This document shows, piece by piece, positions 44,701 through 47,453 of a DNA stretch of 47,453 nt. This stretch comes from an uncultured Bacteroidota bacterium (GTDB taxonomy: Bacteria; Bacteroidota; Bacteroidia; Flavobacteriales; Flavobacteriaceae). The notes beneath the pieces are model-generated. The model was not told where the DNA came from, did not search any database, and worked only from the letters and a program-made list of their open reading frames with translations. A program made the position numbers and the translations under genes. The stretch's first letter is position 1. Each line of letters opens with the position of its first letter. The stretch covers positions 1-47,453 of the forward strand of contig CACKQW010000010.1 in the NCBI GenBank assembly GCA_902602415.1, in the 5' to 3' direction.

Positions 44701-47453
44701 GAAGCTGGTAGTTTCGATCTTGGATTATATTTAGGTGATGATATTTTAGTAAGCTCAGGTGAATCTGAATGTCAAGGAGATCCAGTAATACTGGATACGC
44801 AAATTGATGAGAGTAATGAAAACATTTCATTTGTTTGGACATATGAAGGTGCAGTTCTTAATGACGAAAATTCACCCTCATTATCAATTTTTGAATCTGG
44901 AAATTATGGTGTGGTTGCAACATTATCTGAAGATTGTGTTTTATCAGATGAGATATATGTAGAATTTTATGTTCCGATAGAATTAGAACCATTAAATGAT
45001 CTTGAGTCCTGCGATAATTTTAATGTTGATGGAAGTGGAATTTTTGATATAACGGAACAAACGCAAAACATCCTTGAACAAATTAACTCCGAAAATTATA
45101 TTATCAACTATTTTGAATCTGAAGAAGATGCAATAAATAATACTAATGCAATAGAATCATTAAACTTTTATGAGAATATTACACCATTCAATCAAACAGT
45201 ATTTGTTAGTTTATATGAACCTGAATATCCAGAGTGTACCACAATTTCGAGCTTTAATTTAGTAACAATTGACCCACCATCATTTGTAGTTCCTACTCCA
45301 CTTGAGGAATGTGATGATGATTACGATGGTATTGTTTCCTTCTTTGATCTATCTCAAAAAACAGAGGAAATACTAAACGGACAAACCGGAATATCTGTTT
45401 CTTACCACGAAACTCTATTTAATGCAGAAAGTGGTGAAAATCCTATCGAAGGTCTATACACCAATATTGAAGCGGATACGCAAACACTATATGTAAGACT
45501 GGTTGATGATGAAAGTAGTTGTATTACTTCTACTGAGCTACAACTAATCGTCAACCCTATTCCTACTGTACTAGTAGGCCCTGCTTACGAAGTGTGTGAT
45601 GATGATTACGACGGTATTGGATCTTACGATCTTAGTACACTTGATGAAACGCTTCTTGATGGTCAAACTGGTGTATCCATCTCTTACTACGAATCCCAAG
45701 AAGATGCAGACAATGCAACCAATGTATTAGATGTGAATTATCAAAATACTGTCCCAGACAATCAAACACTATATGTAAGACTAGAAGTAGACGAGACAGG
45801 ATGTTATGCTACTACTACTCAAGATCTAATCGTCCATCCGCTGGCTGTAATCGAAGTAAGTGATTATGAATTATGCGATTACACGAATCCTGGAGATTTA
45901 ATAGAAGTATTTGATATTACAACTAAATCTGATGAAATTGTCAATGGACAAGATGTAGTACTAACTTACTTTACTTCATTATTAGATTCTCAAAATAATA
46001 CCAACCCAATAAGTAATGAGGAATTAGCTGCTTATTCTAATACAGAGCCAACAGAAACAATATATGTTACTTTGGAACAAAATACTACGGGATGTATTAC
46101 CTATGGATCCTTTGATATTATTGTTAATCCACTGCCTAATGTTATCGAAAATACTGACTTAGTACAATGTGATATTGATGATGTACAAGACGGAATATCT
46201 ATTTATAACTTGGAAGAAGCTGCAGAGAATATTGTTATAGGAGATGATCCTAATAACTATGTACTTACCTTCCATTTATCTCAAGAAGACTTAGATGCTG
46301 GAATCAATGCCATTGAAGAGCCAACAGCATATGTGAATGAAACACCACTACAAAATATATACTGTAGAGTAGAAAATATAAATACCGGATGTTACACAAC
46401 TTCATACTTCTATTTAGAAACAGTATTTAATCCAATACCTGATGATGCTGGATTAGTAGTTTGTGATGACAGTGAAATGAATGGAACAGATGCAGATTAC
46501 AATGGTCTGGGACTCTTTACATTAAGCGATGCAGATGAATATGTATTATCACTAATTGTAGCAAATCCAAATAATGATATAACAGATGCGAGTGAACTGA
46601 CAGTTACTTATTACCTAACGGAACAAGATGCACTATTGGAGCTCAATCAATTGCCAAATGAATATATCAGTGAAGTGCCAAATCAACAAGAAATTTATTT
46701 AAGAGTAGAAAGAGGTAACGACTGCTTTGGAATCAATAGTATGACTCTAGAAGTATTACCCGTGCCAAGTTATGTTGATATTCCAGATCAAATCTTGTGC
46801 TCCATGACCCCAGGATTCTTTGATATTTTGCTATCTGATTATGATGTTCAGGTCTTAAACGGTCAAAATCCTGATCAATATACCATAACCTATCATACAT
46901 CTATAGATGATGCTGAAAATGGAGTAAATCCATTAGAAAATGCATATACTGTAGTAGATCAAGTAGACTTGTTTGTACGTGTTCAAGACAATGTAACAGG
47001 ATGTTATATTTCTAATATTGACTTTACACTTACTGTTGAACCAAAACCTTTATTTACGCCCCCTGACCAGCCAATCGTTGTATGTGATGAGGATACTGAT
47101 GGTTTCACAACTATAGATATTTCTATTATGACCGAAGATATAATGAGAGGTCCTGATGGAGCTATTATTGAAGAAAATATTGTCACCTACCACGAAACAG
47201 CTGAAGATATGAACTTAGGAACCAATGCTATCGAAGATCCTGCAGCTTATGTAAATATTACTAATCCTCAAATAGTTTATGTAAGAATCGAAGATGATAT
47301 GACTCCTTCTACAGGGTGTTATGGAGACACAACTCTGGAGATAATAGTGGAAACTCCTCCAGTTGTAAATGAGCCTTCAAATTTAGAGTATTGTGATCCT
47401 GATGCAGATGGGTTTGGTGTCTTTGATCTTACAACTGCAAATGCAGAAATTGC
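35717..47453 (+). CDS. Giant modular secreted/surface adhesin-like protein; 3' end outside window; apparent frameshift in the signal peptide
   Basis: An ATG at 35717 opens a clear signal peptide ([14 protein letters not shown]), but that frame ends at a TGA at 35870-35872. The frame one base over (codons starting at 35758) supplies the rest of the signal (FIGLSQ) and continues without a stop to the window edge, about 3,900 codons in all. One extra base between about 35741 and 35763, in T-rich DNA, would join them. Without it the first usable starts are GTG 35869 or ATG 35887, which lack a signal. Modules in order: 16 DUF285 repeats, cadherin-like plus beta-propeller twice, a third cadherin-like domain, a module with an inserted beta-sandwich, CHU_C-associated Ig-like modules, a C-type lectin-like domain, a choice-of-anchor L domain, then repeats of about 95 residues. 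Comparable flavobacterial proteins end with a type IX secretion sorting domain; that is expected beyond the window, not seen. Adhesion is inferred. Confidence 0.88.
35741..35763 (+). other. Probable single-base frameshift site in the signal peptide of the giant gene
   Basis: Reading from the ATG at 35717 gives a hydrophobic leader up to ILP. Reading in the downstream frame gives [11 protein letters not shown], a standard flavobacterial cleavage region. The frames differ by one missing base. Adding one T to either the TTTT at 35751-35754 or the TTT at 35758-35760 restores a continuous protein. Confidence 0.75.
35854..37029 (+). repeat. Sixteen BspA-type DUF285 repeats
   Basis: Units of 24-25 residues follow the pattern [16 protein letters not shown], two or three residues, MF and a short variable end. 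I count sixteen, from [12 protein letters not shown] to [17 protein letters not shown] cap ([11 protein letters not shown] to [13 protein letters not shown]) closes the array at about 37203. The units differ at the DNA level, so the array is old rather than freshly expanded. DUF285/BspA repeats form leucine-rich-repeat-like solenoids often involved in binding. Confidence 0.9.
37204..37500 (+). other. Cadherin-like / Ig-like domain 1 of the giant protein
   Basis: The segment contains [38 protein letters not shown] and ends ISIEVFEK. This is the common bacterial tandem cadherin-like fold. Its second half is part of the identical repeat block. Confidence 0.8.
37393..38829 (+). repeat. Direct repeat, copy 1 (1,437 bases, reads identical to copy 2)
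   Basis: The block encodes the end of cadherin-like domain 1 and a beta-propeller-type domain with [23 protein letters not shown] and [11 protein letters not shown], recalling SBBP repeats. Copy 2 lies 1,644 bases (548 codons) downstream in the same frame. Line-by-line comparison over the parts I checked found no difference. Confidence 0.92.
39037..40473 (+). repeat. Direct repeat, copy 2 (1,437 bases, reads identical to copy 1)
   Basis: This is the second copy of the propeller unit. Identity begins after a T/C difference (37392 against 39036) and ends at 38829/40473, after which copy 1 runs into [10 protein letters not shown] and copy 2 into YANPDNLNL. The cadherin-like domain 2 just before it (about 38854-39144) is homologous to domain 1 but not identical. 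Confidence 0.92.
40498..40761 (+). other. Cadherin-like domain 3 of the giant protein
   Basis: Residues read [40 protein letters not shown] and ISITVNN-type end (VSITVNN). It is a diverged relative of domains 1 and 2, placed where a third unit would start, but no propeller follows it. Confidence 0.78.
40762..41450 (+). other. Repeat-type module with an inserted beta-sandwich
   Basis: It opens [16 protein letters not shown], the same signature as the terminal modules near the window end, then carries an insertion of roughly 110 residues ([19 protein letters not shown] to [11 protein letters not shown]) before the module resumes with [15 protein letters not shown]. The insertion resembles a pre-peptidase-like beta-sandwich, but I cannot name it firmly. 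Confidence 0.55.
41482..42850 (+). repeat. String of CHU_C-associated Ig-like modules
   Basis: At least four modules show the pattern W/F-Y-x(n)-L, DG-x-T/F-Y-Y-x-S-Q/N, and C-E-S, for example [11 protein letters not shown] with [14 protein letters not shown] and [11 protein letters not shown] with [14 protein letters not shown]. Interleaved PKD-like modules carry [12 protein letters not shown]. Such modules are spacers typical of large secreted Bacteroidota proteins. Confidence 0.75.
43228..43665 (+). other. C-type lectin-like domain in the giant protein
   Basis: About 146 residues read as a [21 protein letters not shown] (first strand and helix), [54 protein letters not shown] and GSWNDL, ending KGYIVEYGG. 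The EPN motif that sets mannose-type sugar preference in animal lectins is present, as is a following W-N-D. Sugar or ice/protein binding is possible; the ligand is not predictable. Confidence 0.85.
44005..44724 (+). other. Choice-of-anchor L domain in the giant protein
   Basis: The domain shows [36 protein letters not shown] (shortened tags DFVPIS and FIMASEEY), [17 protein letters not shown], and [17 protein letters not shown] with [11 protein letters not shown]. This family is known from surface proteins that carry varied C-terminal anchors, including type IX sorting domains. Confidence 0.88.
44980..47453 (+). repeat. At least nine tandem modules of about 95 residues, last one cut by the window
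   Basis: Each module opens with a C-D-x-D/N-x-D-G-x(3)-F-D-L block, then a GQ turn, V-S/T-Y-Y/H-x-S/T, an E-DA helix-like stretch, N-P/A-I, an aromatic Y-x-N, Q-T-L/I-Y-V-R-L/V-E and T-G-C-Y, closing with V-x-P-x-P. Eight complete copies and part of a ninth are visible. A cysteine near the start and one in TGCY recur, which suggests one disulfide per module. Copies differ at the DNA level by much more than the propeller repeats. Confidence 0.85.

Overview
The window reads as chromosome from a low-G+C member of the Bacteroidota, most likely Flavobacteriaceae. Pointers are the long NusB with an internal insertion, a Pur-alpha-like DUF3276 protein, a DUF1573 lipoprotein beside YajC, a SecA with large insertions, a PorV/PorQ-type outer-membrane protein, a cyclophilin-FKBP fusion, and several candidate promoters of the flavobacterial TAnnTTTG type. 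Start codons lack obvious Shine-Dalgarno sequences. Genes are tightly packed, many neighbours overlap, and I saw no tRNA, rRNA, CRISPR array or insertion sequence.

Region 1-35,600 is housekeeping. On the minus strand (1-7.1 kb) lie nusB, a DUF1573 lipoprotein, yajC, pyrD and a LysE-type exporter, then guaB followed by two periplasmic folding factors (a two-domain parvulin and a lipoprotein cut by the window edge). On the plus strand (7.2-11.8 kb) are an ABC exporter, DUF3276 and a secreted M14 peptidase. From 11.8 to 18.3 kb come a small membrane protein, a thioredoxin-like protein, a cyclophilin-FKBP fusion, recQ, tatC, lptB and a phosphatidylserine synthase. From 18.4 to 24.8 kb come a PorV/PorQ-like protein, a PduO-type cobalamin adenosyltransferase, DUF2795, secA and meaB. 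The minus-strand block 24.7-27.7 kb holds ruvX, def, a MATE transporter and a PAP2 phosphatase. The plus-strand chain 27.8-33.2 kb holds a Sua5/TsaC protein, a CCA/poly(A) polymerase-family enzyme, ctaA, a PRiA4_ORF3-like protein and uvrB. Then come sucC (minus) and a beta-lactamase-fold lipoprotein (plus). Envelope biogenesis is a recurring theme: SecA, YajC, TatC, LptB, parvulins and PorV/PorQ.

Region 35,717-47,453 is one enormous plus-strand reading frame that leaves the window still open after about 3,900 codons. It encodes a modular secreted or surface protein: signal peptide, 16 BspA-type DUF285 repeats, two copies of a cadherin-like plus beta-propeller unit, a third cadherin-like domain, a string of CHU_C-associated Ig-like modules, a C-type lectin-like domain, a choice-of-anchor L domain, and at least nine modules of about 95 residues. 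This looks like a type IX secretion adhesin whose C-terminal sorting domain lies outside the window.

Two things stand out in it. The signal peptide is out of frame with the rest by one base. The beta-propeller unit is duplicated at a 1,644-base spacing with 1,437 bases that read as identical, while the DNA just before that block has many mostly silent differences, a pattern expected of gene conversion or of an assembly problem.
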